From Candidatus Melainabacteria bacterium (lineage in GTDB: Bacteria > Cyanobacteriota > Vampirovibrionia > Obscuribacterales > Obscuribacteraceae), in the NCBI GenBank assembly GCA_017307165.1, contig JAFKGK010000005.1, positions 186,001 to 250,000 of the forward strand: a DNA stretch of 64,000 bases, in the 5' to 3' direction. The first letter of the stretch is position 1, and every line of letters starts with the position of its first letter. The notes below the pieces were generated by a model. The model worked only from the letters and a program-made list of their open reading frames with translations. It did not search any database and was not told the origin of the DNA. Shown here one piece after another: positions 17,483-29,699 of the stretch. A program made the position numbers and the translations under genes.

Positions 17483-19129
17483 ATGCCTGAAACCCAGATC
17501 ACGATACAGTTAACGGTAAGTTTTCAAACATTGTCAGGTCTGATGCAACTCAAAGACACGCAAAAAAGCCAATCAACAGAAGCACCACAGGCCGAGTCGA
17601 CAATCGAACGGGTACTTCACGAGATTTTTAAACTCGATCATCTCCGCGACAAGCAAAGGGAGACTATCGATCATTTGCTCTCAGGACGTCACTGTCTGGC
17701 CCTCCTCCCGACTGGCTACGGCAAATCACTTTGCTATCAGCTTCCTAGCCAAATACTCCCTGGTCTGACTGTAGTCATTTCACCCCTCATTGCCCTGATG
17801 CAAGACCAACTCGACGGATTGCAGAGACGTGGTATCGAGAACGCCACCATTCTCAATTCCACTATTTCACTTGCCGAGCAAGATCGCCGAATCAGAGGAC
17901 TTATCGCTGGCCAATACAAGCTGCTCTATATTGCACCTGAGCGTTTCGACTCGCCCCGCTTTCGTGGCCTGCTCAAATCGCTCAAAATTTCGCTTCTAGT
18001 AATTGACGAAGCCCACTGCATCAGCCAATGGGGGCATGATTTTAGGCCACAATACCGCAATATTCGCAAATATCTAGAGATCTTGCCCGATACCACCGTA
18101 CTAGCCGTGACGGCCACAGCGACTCAACGCGTAAGACAAGACATAATCGACAGTCTACAACTCCCTCAGATGCAGGTAGTTCAAGCATCGTTCGACCGAC
18201 CAAATCTGCATTTCGAAGTCGAGCAACACACCAACTCCGCTGCTAAGGACGAACGCCTTTTCGAGCTATTAGATAGACGACGCACGCATCCGGACGGTGC
18301 TTCCATTGTTTACGTCAGTAGCCGCAAAGAAGCAGAGGCCCTCGCGCTCAGGTTGCGTCACCAACGTATCGAAGCCGCTTGCTATCACGCGGGCATGCCG
18401 GCCGATCATAGAGCACGAGTGCAAAAAGATTTTGAACAGGATCGTTGTAAGGTAATCGTTTCGACCGTTGCCTTTGGTATGGGAGTCGACAAAGGTTCGA
18501 TCGATCAGGTCGTGCATTACAATCTGCCTGCATCTTTGGAAAACTACTTTCAGGAGGCGGGGCGAGCTGGTCGCGACGGACGTGATGCCACCTGCACCTT
18601 GTTCTACCAAGCCAAAGACGTCAATACACAAAAATGGCTAATGAAGCAAAATTATCCAACTGATGAGCAAATCGCCGACATTTACGATCTTCTTGCTAAT
18701 AAGGCACCACAAAACCCGGTTTCGATCAAAGCTCAGATAAAGATCAGCGATGTAGCACTAAATGCGGTGATCGATCTGTTCAATCAGTTGCGTATGCTAA
18801 GCGGCACAATGGATGCTATTTCATTTAAAGAAGAGGTAAAGCAAAAGCGAGTAGGTCTGGCCGGTCCTATCGCTGGCTTGATAACGCGCTGCCCTGTTGA
18901 TACAACGCTCTTGCGAGATCGCGAGCGTCGAGATATCACTCGCCTTGAGACTCTCATCAACTATGCTAGTCGCCAAAAATGCCGCCGTCTTCAATTACTC
19001 AACTATTTCGGCCAACCATTGGAACAACCATGCACTGGTTGCGATGTATGCCACGACAAGCATAGCAAGGATAGTGCCAAGGGTATTAAAGTGAAGGTTA
19101 AACCGCGAGCCATGCGCATCAAGGCTTAA
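17483..19129 (+). CDS. recQ: RecQ-family ATP-dependent DNA helicase
   Basis: The 548-residue protein has the RecQ superfamily-2 core. Walker A is LLPTGYGKS (residues 74-82), the Walker B box is DEAHCISQWGHDFRPQY from about residue 175, and GRAGRDG is motif VI. A zinc-binding C-terminal domain carries CRRLQLLNYFGQ...CTGCDVC (residues ~504-527). No HRDC domain follows, so it is a short RecQ. It unwinds DNA 3'-5' in recombination and fork repair. A second Met at residue 21 (17543) is an alternative start. Confidence 0.93.
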   Translation: MPETQITIQLTVSFQTLSGLMQLKDTQKSQSTEAPQAESTIERVLHEIFKLDHLRDKQRETIDHLLSGRHCLALLPTGYGKSLCYQLPSQILPGLTVVISPLIALMQDQLDGLQRRGIENATILNSTISLAEQDRRIRGLIAGQYKLLYIAPERFDSPRFRGLLKSLKISLLVIDEAHCISQWGHDFRPQYRNIRKYLEILPDTTVLAVTATATQRVRQDIIDSLQLPQMQVVQASFDRPNLHFEVEQHTNSAAKDERLFELLDRRRTHPDGASIVYVSSRKEAEALALRLRHQRIEAACYHAGMPADHRARVQKDFEQDRCKVIVSTVAFGMGVDKGSIDQVVHYNLPASLENYFQEAGRAGRDGRDATCTLFYQAKDVNTQKWLMKQNYPTDEQIADIYDLLANKAPQNPVSIKAQIKISDVALNAVIDLFNQLRMLSGTMDAISFKEEVKQKRVGLAGPIAGLITRCPVDTTLLRDRERRDITRLETLINYASRQKCRRLQLLNYFGQPLEQPCTGCDVCHDKHSKDSAKGIKVKVKPRAMRIKA

Positions 19130-19147
19130 AAACAGCGCTAAATCCCT

Positions 19148-19591
19148 TTAATTTTTGCGCCAGATCTGCCACCACTTTTTTTTCTTGCCGTCTTCTTGCC
19201 TATCTGTCGGAGAATTGGCCTGATCAGGGCCATTGTGGTCATTTTGGTCATTTGGCTCACTGCCATTTCTGACTGCAACCTTGATCAATTCTTTTTTGCG
19301 AAACTCGACTACGGTATCAGCGTGCTCGGTTTTGCATCCATCCGGGATTATCTCGAGATGATATTGTCCTGGCATCAACTGAAAGCGCGGCGTATGAAAA
19401 GTGGCCTCCTGGCCTTTTTTGTCAAAGGCCTTGACGGTCAAGCCATTGAAGGGTTTGTCGGTGACGATTTCGACGTCTCCGACATAAAAATTGGCTGAAA
19501 GCCAGACGAAAACGGTACCTACCGCACCGAGCACTGGTAGCGCTGTGGCGATGACCGCAAATGTTTCTCTGGCTTTTGCTGTTTTGCTCAT
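19148..19591 (-). CDS. Small membrane-anchored protein, PEGA-like
   Basis: The 147-residue protein has one helix near the N-terminus (FAVIATALPVLGAVGTVFVWL). A short beta-rich domain follows (VEIVTDKPFNGLTVKAFDKKG, then FQLMPGQYHLEIIPDGCKTE) that resembles PEGA-type surface domains. The tail is acidic then basic, ending KKKKWWQIWRKN. The function is unknown. It is convergent with recQ, 18 nt apart. Confidence 0.55.
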   Translation of the reverse strand: MSKTAKARETFAVIATALPVLGAVGTVFVWLSANFYVGDVEIVTDKPFNGLTVKAFDKKGQEATFHTPRFQLMPGQYHLEIIPDGCKTEHADTVVEFRKKELIKVAVRNGSEPNDQNDHNGPDQANSPTDRQEDGKKKKWWQIWRKN

Positions 19592-19829
19592 TGCGATTTT
19601 TCTATTTTAGAACGGCTGCCAAGGAGTCGGAACCGTTACAGATGATAGCAACAGACTGAAGAGTCATATGTCGTATGTGCCTTTTCTTAATCTCATCGCG
19701 TCATAAATCGTCAAAAGCCCTCTAAAACTATTAAGAAGGCTAAACGGTCACTCAAACCATCTAAAATATAGGTCTGAGTCCTTACTGGACTCGATCAATA
19801 CAGAGATCGCACGCAGCGGAGTTTTCGTC

Positions 19830-22509
<2,680 letters not shown>

Positions 22510-22587
22510 CTTTTTCTGAGCAAAGCACTCATAAATCCTTTACGTGCATCCTTTTAGATGGGTGTTATCGATCTAGAGGAAAACTTT

Positions 22588-23196
22588 ATGAGTAGAAAGA
22601 AAATCAGGTTATTGATCTGTGCGCTTTTACTAGGCGGGGGGACGGCTGCGAGCTTTGCTATTCCAATTGGTGCTCAGGCGTTTGGTCCGGAGGCGGGACC
22701 ATGTGGTCCTGGGCTACCGCCAGGCGGTCCTCTTTTGGGGCCACTTGCCAAAGAGCTGGGATTGTCTGATGTTCAGAGTGAAAGATTGCGCTCATTGCAA
22801 GATGATTCGAGAGATTTTCAGGCTATGAAAATGATCGAGAAGGGGAAATTGCATCGCAAAATGATGGATCTGCTTGATGCTCAAGTAATAGATAAAAAAG
22901 CGATAGCAAGTCTGCAGTTGCAGATTAATGAGATAGATGGGGCCATGGGGGTGGAGAGGAGCAAGACGGCTGCCGAAATTGCTGAGGTTTTGACCCCGGA
23001 ACAGCGAAAAAATTTGAGGAAAAAGAGGTTGGAAGGGCCGTCCATGGGGCCTCCGGGGCCCTTTATGATGCCGCCACCACCGTTCTCGTCTGCCGGTGGC
23101 CCTCCGCATAGAATGCCACCTCCGCCTGCTTTTCCCCCTCCCTCTCCCCCTCAAAATGGGCAAGATGAGGCAAAGAGGATGGAGCCGGCAGCTTGA
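22588..23196 (+). CDS. CpxP/Spy-like periplasmic protein with proline-rich tail
   Basis: The 202-residue protein starts at the ATG preceded by AGAGGAAAA; the frame also opens at 22558. A signal peptide (LLICALLLGGGTAASFAIPIGAQA) precedes a helical region with LAKELGLSDVQSERLRSL and AEIAEVLTPEQRKNLRK. These are the two LTxxQ-type motifs of Spy/CpxP chaperones. The last ~55 residues are Pro/Gly/Met-rich (MGPPGPFMMPPPPF). It may act as a periplasmic chaperone or metal-stress protein; only the fold assignment is supported. Confidence 0.75.
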   Translation: MSRKKIRLLICALLLGGGTAASFAIPIGAQAFGPEAGPCGPGLPPGGPLLGPLAKELGLSDVQSERLRSLQDDSRDFQAMKMIEKGKLHRKMMDLLDAQVIDKKAIASLQLQINEIDGAMGVERSKTAAEIAEVLTPEQRKNLRKKRLEGPSMGPPGPFMMPPPPFSSAGGPPHRMPPPPAFPPPSPPQNGQDEAKRMEPAA

Positions 23197-23524
23197 AAGT
23201 CATGGTTGTGTGTGATTAGGCGGTGTAGAGCTATGGGTGTAGCTGGCACGCGCGGATAGATGTTAAGTGGCGCAGGGCGGAGTTAGGGGAGTGAGGAAAG
23301 ATTGAGGGAATGGTGCGGGGATGGGGTTTTGGATTTGTTAGAAAATGATTTCGGAATTTCTAACGGATCCAAAACCTCCTCCCCCAACAGCTCCCCCATC
23401 CCCTTTTCTCATCCCCAGAACGCCCAAATAACTACAATTTCAAAGACTGTCTTCGCCCCCGACATTTTCCTTTCGTAAATACCGGTAATCATCTAATTTA
23501 CGCATCGCATCTGCCCCCTTGATT
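23197..23524. other. Intergenic region with hairpin element copy 4
   Basis: The 328 bases between two plus-strand genes are G-rich up to the hairpin core and C-rich after it. I found no coding sequence. A channel-gene promoter is expected here but no convincing -35/-10 pair was seen. Confidence 0.6.
23323..23378. repeat. Hairpin element, copy 4 (28-bp core 23337-23364)
   Basis: GTTAGAAA (23337-23344) and TTTCTAAC (23357-23364) surround a 12-nt spacer. The stem continues outward through GGGGTTTTGGATTT against GGATCCAAAACCTC with G-U wobbles, about 22 pairs in all if transcribed left to right. The spacer is the exact reverse complement of the spacer in copy 6. Confidence 0.92.
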
Positions 23525-24679
23525 ATGCGCAAAAACTATGGCAGCCTTACTCAGGCAGCGATACGGCGCAATCTGAGACAGATGGAAACACCAAAAAAGC
23601 CAGCGGCACAAACAAACCCCAATACGCCCTGCATGACTAGCTCTTGCAATCGACGCCCCGGTTCGATTAGAGAAAAGCTGCGAGTAATCATCTTTGAACA
23701 CGAGACCACGGCTGGCAAGCTTTTTGATCTGACTCTCACGATCATGATCATCGCCTCGGTCTCCACGGTTATTCTTGATAGTGTCGCCTCGATACAAGCC
23801 CAATACGGCAAGATCTTGGGCATTTTAGAGTGGACATTTACCGCCCTTTTCACAGCAGAGTATTTTCTTCGCTTAGTCTGTATCGATAAGCCCCGCAAAT
23901 ATGCATTGAGCTTCTTCGGCGTCATCGACCTCATATCAATGCTGCCGAGCTATCTGGATCTCTTTTTTGGCGGCGCTCATTATTTAATGGTGGTGAGGAT
24001 TTTCCGCCTTTTACGCATTTTTCGCATCCTCAAGCTGTCCCGATATCTTTCTGAAGCCGACGTATTAGCACGAGCGCTCAACGACAGTCGGGCCAAGATC
24101 ACTGTTTTTCTTGGCTTTGTCCTCACCGCAGTCGTCATCATTGGTTCTCTCATGTTTCTGATCGAAGGACCAGAACGCGGCTTTAGCGACATTCCACGCA
24201 GCATTTACTGGGCGATTGTGACACTCACTACAGTCGGCTATGGCGATATTGCGCCGAGCACGCCTTTAGGGCAGCTTTTGGCTTGTGCGGTCATGATTTT
24301 AGGTTATGGCGTTATCGCCGTCCCCACAGGCATCGTATCGGTTGGGTTGCACACGGCCTCAGTCGGGTCTCATACCCAGCAAGTGCCGACCGATCAAATT
24401 CCTGAGCCTCTGCAACCTATCTATACCGTACAACCTGCCAGTATTCCCAACTTTGCCCAAGCTTCCACGGTCATGGCTGACTGCGAAAATTGCGGTATCC
24501 GCGAATACGAGGCAGAAGCGCGTTTTTGCAGATTTTGTGGTGAGCGTTTAGCCCTTGCCTATCCGAGGGCAAAAAATCCTAGTAGCGATCCGATGATCGA
24601 GAGTTTAAACGCTCGGTTAGTTTCTGAAGAAGTCGCCGAGGTCGCCATGGACAGCTTCAACACCAATGTTAATAAATGA
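23525..24679 (+). CDS. Voltage-gated-type potassium channel with C-terminal zinc ribbon
   Basis: The ~384-residue protein has six membrane helices. The S4-like helix is arginine-rich (RIFRLLRIFRILKLSR) and the pore loop carries the K+ filter TTVGYGD at about residues 235-241. After the S6 helix (GYGVIAVPTGIVSVGL) the tail ends in a zinc ribbon, CENCG...ARFCRFCGERL. It should conduct K+ across the inner membrane under control of membrane potential. Starts at 23525 and 23582 are both possible. The stop overlaps the start of the following kinase by 4 bp (ATGA), so the two are translationally coupled. Confidence 0.9.
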   Translation: MRKNYGSLTQAAIRRNLRQMETPKKPAAQTNPNTPCMTSSCNRRPGSIREKLRVIIFEHETTAGKLFDLTLTIMIIASVSTVILDSVASIQAQYGKILGILEWTFTALFTAEYFLRLVCIDKPRKYALSFFGVIDLISMLPSYLDLFFGGAHYLMVVRIFRLLRIFRILKLSRYLSEADVLARALNDSRAKITVFLGFVLTAVVIIGSLMFLIEGPERGFSDIPRSIYWAIVTLTTVGYGDIAPSTPLGQLLACAVMILGYGVIAVPTGIVSVGLHTASVGSHTQQVPTDQIPEPLQPIYTVQPASIPNFAQASTVMADCENCGIREYEAEARFCRFCGERLALAYPRAKNPSSDPMIESLNARLVSEEVAEVAMDSFNTNVNK

Positions 24680-27348
24680 ATTTTGGCCTTTCTAATTTCG
24701 AACTCATTCCAGGTTCGATTTTTGATAGGGATTACCAAATCATGGCTCCGCTTGGATCTGGAGGCATGGCTTCGGTCTTTCTTGTGCGTCACGTGGCGAT
24801 GGACAAGATCTTTGCTCTCAAAGTCCTACGAAATGCCACGCAGGATCGCAACCAGATCCTGCGATTTCAAAACGAAGCAAAAGCCATTGCTCGACTAGAG
24901 CATCCGCATATAGTCAAGGTTTACAACACGGGTATCTGCGAAGGCATAGGCGGCGGTTCGCTTGCGTACCTGGTCATGGAAGTGCTCGAAGGCAGATCTC
25001 TCGATGTAGTTTTGCAATCAGGCGAGGGTGATGATTGTGGATTGGATCTCGAGCGCGCACTGCATATAATCGAGCAAGTGGCCGATGCTTTAGGCGCCGT
25101 GCATAGCTCTGGCATTATCCATCGCGATATCAAACCTGCCAATATCATGCTGATCACGCCACCGATCGGCTATATGAAGGGGCAGGATTTTGTTAAAATC
25201 CTCGACTTTGGCGTGGCAAAAGTCGATCGCGTAGAAAATCAGGATCTAACAGCCAAGGGAGAGATCGTCGGTAGCCCTCTCTACATGAGTCCCGAGCAAT
25301 TGCTGGGCCAAGCTGTTCGAGAGCAGGGTGACGTGTATTCGCTCGGCATCACTTTTTGCGAACTAGTGGCAGGCAAGCCACCATATTTGGGGCGCACCAT
25401 GGCTGATACTGCCAATATGCATTTTTCCGCTCCTCCTCCCGATCTCTCCATTTATTCACCCGGTCTTTCCTATCACGTCAAACAAATCCTTGCGCGCTTT
25501 GTCGCTCGTATACTGGCTAAGACAACTGATGAGCGCTACAAAAATATGGCCGAGGTCAAAGCGGCTATCCGGGAAATAATCGAAGCTCTTGAAGAAGAAA
25601 GAGAGGCTGAAGAAGAGGATAGGCGGGTTTTTCGCTCGGGCTCAAAAAATGGCGTCATTCTCCGGCCGCCAGCTAGTCATGTGAGCGGGATCCAAGATGA
25701 GGCCGAAACTCTTTCGCCTCAAAACAGACCAGCGGTCTGGCTCGCTTTAGGATTTGCATTGCTGCTGGTTGCCAGCGGGATTGCCTTAGTCGGGACTGGC
25801 ATAATGGATTTGATGGGAGGAAAAAGCGAGAAGATTGGTAGTAGCAATGGTGCCAGAGTGCATACAAACGGTCTGGATCCTTCATTCAACGCTCTACCCG
25901 CCGCCCGCGACCTTTCTGTGGTAAGCCAGGAAGAGGCCGAGGCTCGCTTGAAAGAGCATGCTCAGGAAAAGGCCGAACATCAAGCTTTACATTCTAAAAA
26001 TGGCGTAAGTGCTAGCTCTGGGCTGGACGACTCATTGCCTAAGGGAGACCAGGCGCAGCTCGCCATGGAGGGCGATCCTTATGGTCGTATTAAGGTTTTT
26101 GCCAATGAGGGGCGTCCGCGGATCGGCAGCATAGGGATTCAGCAATTTTTGGCAAGCAATATCAAGTTAGAGCATGTCGATCATTGCGATCTGTATCCGA
26201 CGCATCGGCTGCTCAAAGAAACATTGTCTGGTGCTGCTGATGGTATCATCGCCCGCTTGCCACTGTCCAAGATCACCTGGCTGAGCCTGATAGAAGCAGA
26301 GGAAGAACATTTTAGAGATCCGGAAGGTCTCAAGACAATCTTGACTGGTGCTATCAAAATCAGTAAGAAAACACCTAAACTGACCAAGATCTCCACTTTC
26401 GGTTGGAAGGAAATCGATAGTAACTCCCTACGCAATTTGTTGCAAAATGCCAATTGCCACAAATTTGATATTACTGACTTCGATGGTGCTTTTTTCAATC
26501 CCCGCGATAAGTCTCCGTTGCCAAATGTCCGTGTCATTGCTTTTAGAGACCGCATGCTGCTCCGCAAAGATAGGCCTGCCGATGCTAGCTTTGCGGTCTT
26601 GCTCAATTATCTGGTCCCCGACGCTAAGACATCGATTGACTTTAACAGCGTCAGGCTCTATCGCTCTGACCTTGCAGCTGCTGCCAGACTAAATGGGCAT
26701 GTGGAGTTACGGGAACCAGTGTTTATCGATTCGCCGATGGCCAAACGTTTTAAGATCTATGGCGATGATGCGGATGTGATGACCGATGTCGACCTCGATC
26801 GACTTGCTGGACCGGCAATGGGATTTCTTGGCGAAGAGGCCGATGCATTGGTCAAGGCTAAAGGATCTCAACGTAAGGAGATCGATGAAAGTCTCGAGAC
26901 TATGCATAGTACTAAATTGCCACCAATCGCGGTGAATAAATTGACATATATCGTGCGCACTAATGAAGAGTTGCGGCGGCCTGGTTGGTTTGCCATGATT
27001 ACTCGATATCTTTCGACTAATATCAAGTGTAAGATTCTAGGGGCATCGTGCAAGGCCTTTTCGAGTCGTGAAATCAACAATTTTGCGCGATTTGCTGATC
27101 TAAAACAGCTCGTCCTCTGGGATGGAGTGATTGATCCAAAGGCGCTTGGGCTGCTAAAAACCAGCAAGACTCTGACCTATTTAGAATTGCAAAACTGTCA
27201 ACTCCGCCTGAACGATCTGGCCGATCTTTCATCAGAGCGCCCTGACCTGAAAATTGCCATATCTAAAAATACTTGCAAACGCTCGGGTTTTAAACCCAAC
27301 AATGAAAGATTGAAGAAAGTATCCATCATCTCCGAAACGATCTGGTGA
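24676..27348 (+). CDS. Membrane Ser/Thr protein kinase with extracytoplasmic LRR-like domain (K1)
   Basis: The 890-residue kinase has a PknB-type catalytic domain at residues ~20-305. The glycine loop is LGSGGMASV (26-34), with Lys49, HRDIKPAN (Asp151), DFG (177-179) and SPEQ in the activation segment. A single membrane helix follows at about 352-375. The ~500 residues after it lie outside the cytoplasm and include imperfect leucine-rich segments such as LKQLVLWDG, LTYLELQNC and PDLKIAI. All catalytic residues are present, so it should be active. Coupling to the K+ channel suggests a joint role in sensing membrane state. Closest in the window to K3. Confidence 0.9.
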   Translation: MNFGLSNFELIPGSIFDRDYQIMAPLGSGGMASVFLVRHVAMDKIFALKVLRNATQDRNQILRFQNEAKAIARLEHPHIVKVYNTGICEGIGGGSLAYLVMEVLEGRSLDVVLQSGEGDDCGLDLERALHIIEQVADALGAVHSSGIIHRDIKPANIMLITPPIGYMKGQDFVKILDFGVAKVDRVENQDLTAKGEIVGSPLYMSPEQLLGQAVREQGDVYSLGITFCELVAGKPPYLGRTMADTANMHFSAPPPDLSIYSPGLSYHVKQILARFVARILAKTTDERYKNMAEVKAAIREIIEALEEEREAEEEDRRVFRSGSKNGVILRPPASHVSGIQDEAETLSPQNRPAVWLALGFALLLVASGIALVGTGIMDLMGGKSEKIGSSNGARVHTNGLDPSFNALPAARDLSVVSQEEAEARLKEHAQEKAEHQALHSKNGVSASSGLDDSLPKGDQAQLAMEGDPYGRIKVFANEGRPRIGSIGIQQFLASNIKLEHVDHCDLYPTHRLLKETLSGAADGIIARLPLSKITWLSLIEAEEEHFRDPEGLKTILTGAIKISKKTPKLTKISTFGWKEIDSNSLRNLLQNANCHKFDITDFDGAFFNPRDKSPLPNVRVIAFRDRMLLRKDRPADASFAVLLNYLVPDAKTSIDFNSVRLYRSDLAAAARLNGHVELREPVFIDSPMAKRFKIYGDDADVMTDVDLDRLAGPAMGFLGEEADALVKAKGSQRKEIDESLETMHSTKLPPIAVNKLTYIVRTNEELRRPGWFAMITRYLSTNIKCKILGASCKAFSSREINNFARFADLKQLVLWDGVIDPKALGLLKTSKTLTYLELQNCQLRLNDLADLSSERPDLKIAISKNTCKRSGFKPNNERLKKVSIISETIW

Positions 27349-27457
27349 CAAGGCTTTTACGGGAATGTGAATGTAAAAAAATGCAGTTTTGGGAACTTAG
27401 CGGTTTGAGCGTCGACTTTCGTATGCATACTCCTGAAAGAGCAAGAGACCAAATGCG

Positions 27458-29584
27458 ATGCGCTTCGAAAAATGTCCAAACGACCAGAATAGTAACGTCG
27501 TCCGTGATTTCAATAGTAAAAAGTGGCAGCGCGGCTCTAATGTGGTAGATCATGTCTGCTTTCAAAACAGCCATGATTATGATGCCGTAACGGTGCCTCT
27601 TTCTATAGCGCATTTGCCCGGTGCACCTGATGAAACCAGAAAGGTCGAACCTCTCTCTGATATCAGTCAAGGCCCGATAAATGCTGGTACAAAAAGTGCT
27701 ACACTGGATTCTCTCCTTTCGACAAAGATGAAATATCGGCGCACTAATAGATCGGCTCTCAAGGTCTGCGATTTTGCAAGGATCGCGGCATTGTTGATTG
27801 CGTTTATACCCTGCGTTCTGATCTGCGTAGGTTGGCTCGCTGATGCTAAGCCTCTACGCAATATCTTGTTTAATGAGACAGTGTCTCTTCCAGCAGCGCT
27901 GTCCTTTGCATTCTTGATCCTGTCGATAAGCCCTGCCGTTCTTAAAATCAAGTCAAATCTCTTACGCAATGTCGGTCGGACAATGCTGTCCTCAGGATTG
28001 ATACTAGGTCTGGTGATGATTGGTGATCGGATTTGTGGTGGCATATTGCAAAATAGTATTGCTGCTCTCGGTCCGATTTTTCCTTCAATCGAAGTCGCCA
28101 GTTATTTGACGATTTTGAGTCTAGCCGGCCTGCTTTTGGAGTTTGCCGGTAAAAAGCGTCCGCAGATCTTTCAAATCATAGCTTTGTGCCTAGGTTTGCC
28201 TAGTTTGTTTTTGATGATCGGTTATGCATTCGGTATCAGTAAAAATATGGAGCTTTTTTGCTCGGCATCTGGATGTATCGCGATTCAATTCTTCAATCAT
28301 TTTGTTTTGGCCGCCGTATGTGGTGCGCTCTTTTTCGCTCGTCCCATGCGGGGACTGGCTCATTTTTTCTTTTTGTCGAGTTATGGCGGTCGGTTGATCC
28401 GGCTGTCTGTGCTGGGACTTATTACTTTGCTGCCGATCAGCTATGGGATCTACCTGCTCGGTCGTGGTGAAGCACCTATTATTGCGCCTGCTTTAGCCGT
28501 ATTGCTAGAGGGAGTTTTTGTGGCTGCCATCGTGGGCGGTATCATCGCCTACAGCGTGCGCAAAATCGAAAAGATCGAACTCGAGAAGTTGGCAACCGAA
28601 GAAACCTTAGCTGAGTTGAGCGCGGCGGTGCAGGAGCCATCTCACAAGTTTAAAATGCTCTGCTTAAGCTGTGGTAAAGAGTATCCGGATAGCTTGCAGT
28701 ATTGCCCTGTCGATGGTGTAACACTCACTCGCCTCAATGATAAATTGGGAGCTGGGGCTATTTTTGCAGAAAAGTACGAGATTGTCGAAAACCTTGGCTC
28801 AGGAGGGATGAGCACGGTCTACCGAGCCAGGCACAAGTTTTTGGAAAAAGAAGTGGCGATCAAGATATTGAGATCCAATCTGAGCTCGGATGCTGTTGCG
28901 ATCCAGCGTTTTCAGATGGAGGCCAAGGCCGTCTTTGACCTAAACAATCAGCATCTGTTAGGTGTGTATGATTTTGGAGTTTCGCCTGATGGTCAGGCTT
29001 ATATCGTGATGGATTATCTCGAAGGAGAGAGTCTAGCCGAGTATATCGAGCGAGAGAAGATACTCAACCTGCCCTTTGTCCTGGCTATTTTTAGAGATAT
29101 CGCCTCAGGTCTTGCGCATGCTCATGCTCATGGAGTGTTGCATCGCGATATCAAGCCGAGCAATATCATGCTAGTAAGGGGAGACAGCCGTATCATTGCC
29201 AAGATAGTCGATTTTGGCTTGGCGAAAAGCTACGATGGTACTGATTTGCGTTTGACTCAGACTGGCGAAGTGTTTGGCAGTCCTCTGTATATGAGTCCGG
29301 AGCAGTGTCAGGGGCTTAAGTTGGACCAGCGGTCTGATTTGTATTCTTTTGGTTGTTTGATGTATGAGACCCTGACTGGGTATGCGCCAATCTTGGGTAA
29401 TTCGGCTTATGAGACCATAAGTCTGAAGTTTAAAGTTAAGCCTAGCGAGTTCGATCAGCATTTGCATATTCCGGATTGGCTGTCCCGGTTGGTTTTTTCG
29501 ATGCTGAGTATCGATCCGGCACGGAGGCCACATAGTGCGGATCAGGTGGCGCGCATACTGACTGGTCAGTCAAAAATAGCTTGA
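27458..29584 (+). CDS. Ser/Thr kinase with N-terminal multi-helix membrane sensor and zinc ribbon (K2)
   Basis: The order is reversed relative to the other kinases. About eight membrane helices (residues ~100-370) come first, then a short coiled segment and a zinc-ribbon-like CLSCGKEYPDSLQYCPVDG. A complete kinase domain follows (~435-700) with LGSGGMSTV, HRDIKPSN, DFG and SPEQ. The membrane part includes FGISKNME and ALFFARPMRG, like integral sensor domains of some bacterial histidine kinases. The N-terminus is uncertain: the ATG at 27728 removes 90 polar residues and leaves the helices intact. The likely job is phosphorylation of cytoplasmic targets in response to a membrane signal. Confidence 0.85.
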   Translation: MRFEKCPNDQNSNVVRDFNSKKWQRGSNVVDHVCFQNSHDYDAVTVPLSIAHLPGAPDETRKVEPLSDISQGPINAGTKSATLDSLLSTKMKYRRTNRSALKVCDFARIAALLIAFIPCVLICVGWLADAKPLRNILFNETVSLPAALSFAFLILSISPAVLKIKSNLLRNVGRTMLSSGLILGLVMIGDRICGGILQNSIAALGPIFPSIEVASYLTILSLAGLLLEFAGKKRPQIFQIIALCLGLPSLFLMIGYAFGISKNMELFCSASGCIAIQFFNHFVLAAVCGALFFARPMRGLAHFFFLSSYGGRLIRLSVLGLITLLPISYGIYLLGRGEAPIIAPALAVLLEGVFVAAIVGGIIAYSVRKIEKIELEKLATEETLAELSAAVQEPSHKFKMLCLSCGKEYPDSLQYCPVDGVTLTRLNDKLGAGAIFAEKYEIVENLGSGGMSTVYRARHKFLEKEVAIKILRSNLSSDAVAIQRFQMEAKAVFDLNNQHLLGVYDFGVSPDGQAYIVMDYLEGESLAEYIEREKILNLPFVLAIFRDIASGLAHAHAHGVLHRDIKPSNIMLVRGDSRIIAKIVDFGLAKSYDGTDLRLTQTGEVFGSPLYMSPEQCQGLKLDQRSDLYSFGCLMYETLTGYAPILGNSAYETISLKFKVKPSEFDQHLHIPDWLSRLVFSMLSIDPARRPHSADQVARILTGQSKIA

Positions 29585-29639
29585 TTTTGTGTCCTCGGTA
29601 GTGGTGGTTGGTGGAGTCGAGATGGCTGTGTTTTGTTTC

Positions 29640-29667
29640 GTTAGAAATTGATTTAGGAATTTCTAAC
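29640..29667. repeat. Hairpin element, copy 5
   Basis: GTTAGAAA (29640-29647) and TTTCTAAC (29660-29667) surround a 12-nt spacer. Outer arms GGCTG (29624-29628) and CAGCC (29678-29682) also pair. It lies between the convergent ends of the K2 and queE genes. Confidence 0.92.
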
Positions 29668-29699
29668 CAAATCAACCCAGCCAAAAAACCGCTAAGCCC

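Noticed and set aside
17440-17483. LexA/SOS box before recQ
   Set aside because: GTAC...GGTCG and TGTGCAAGTGCAC are partial palindromes that do not match a known LexA consensus well enough.
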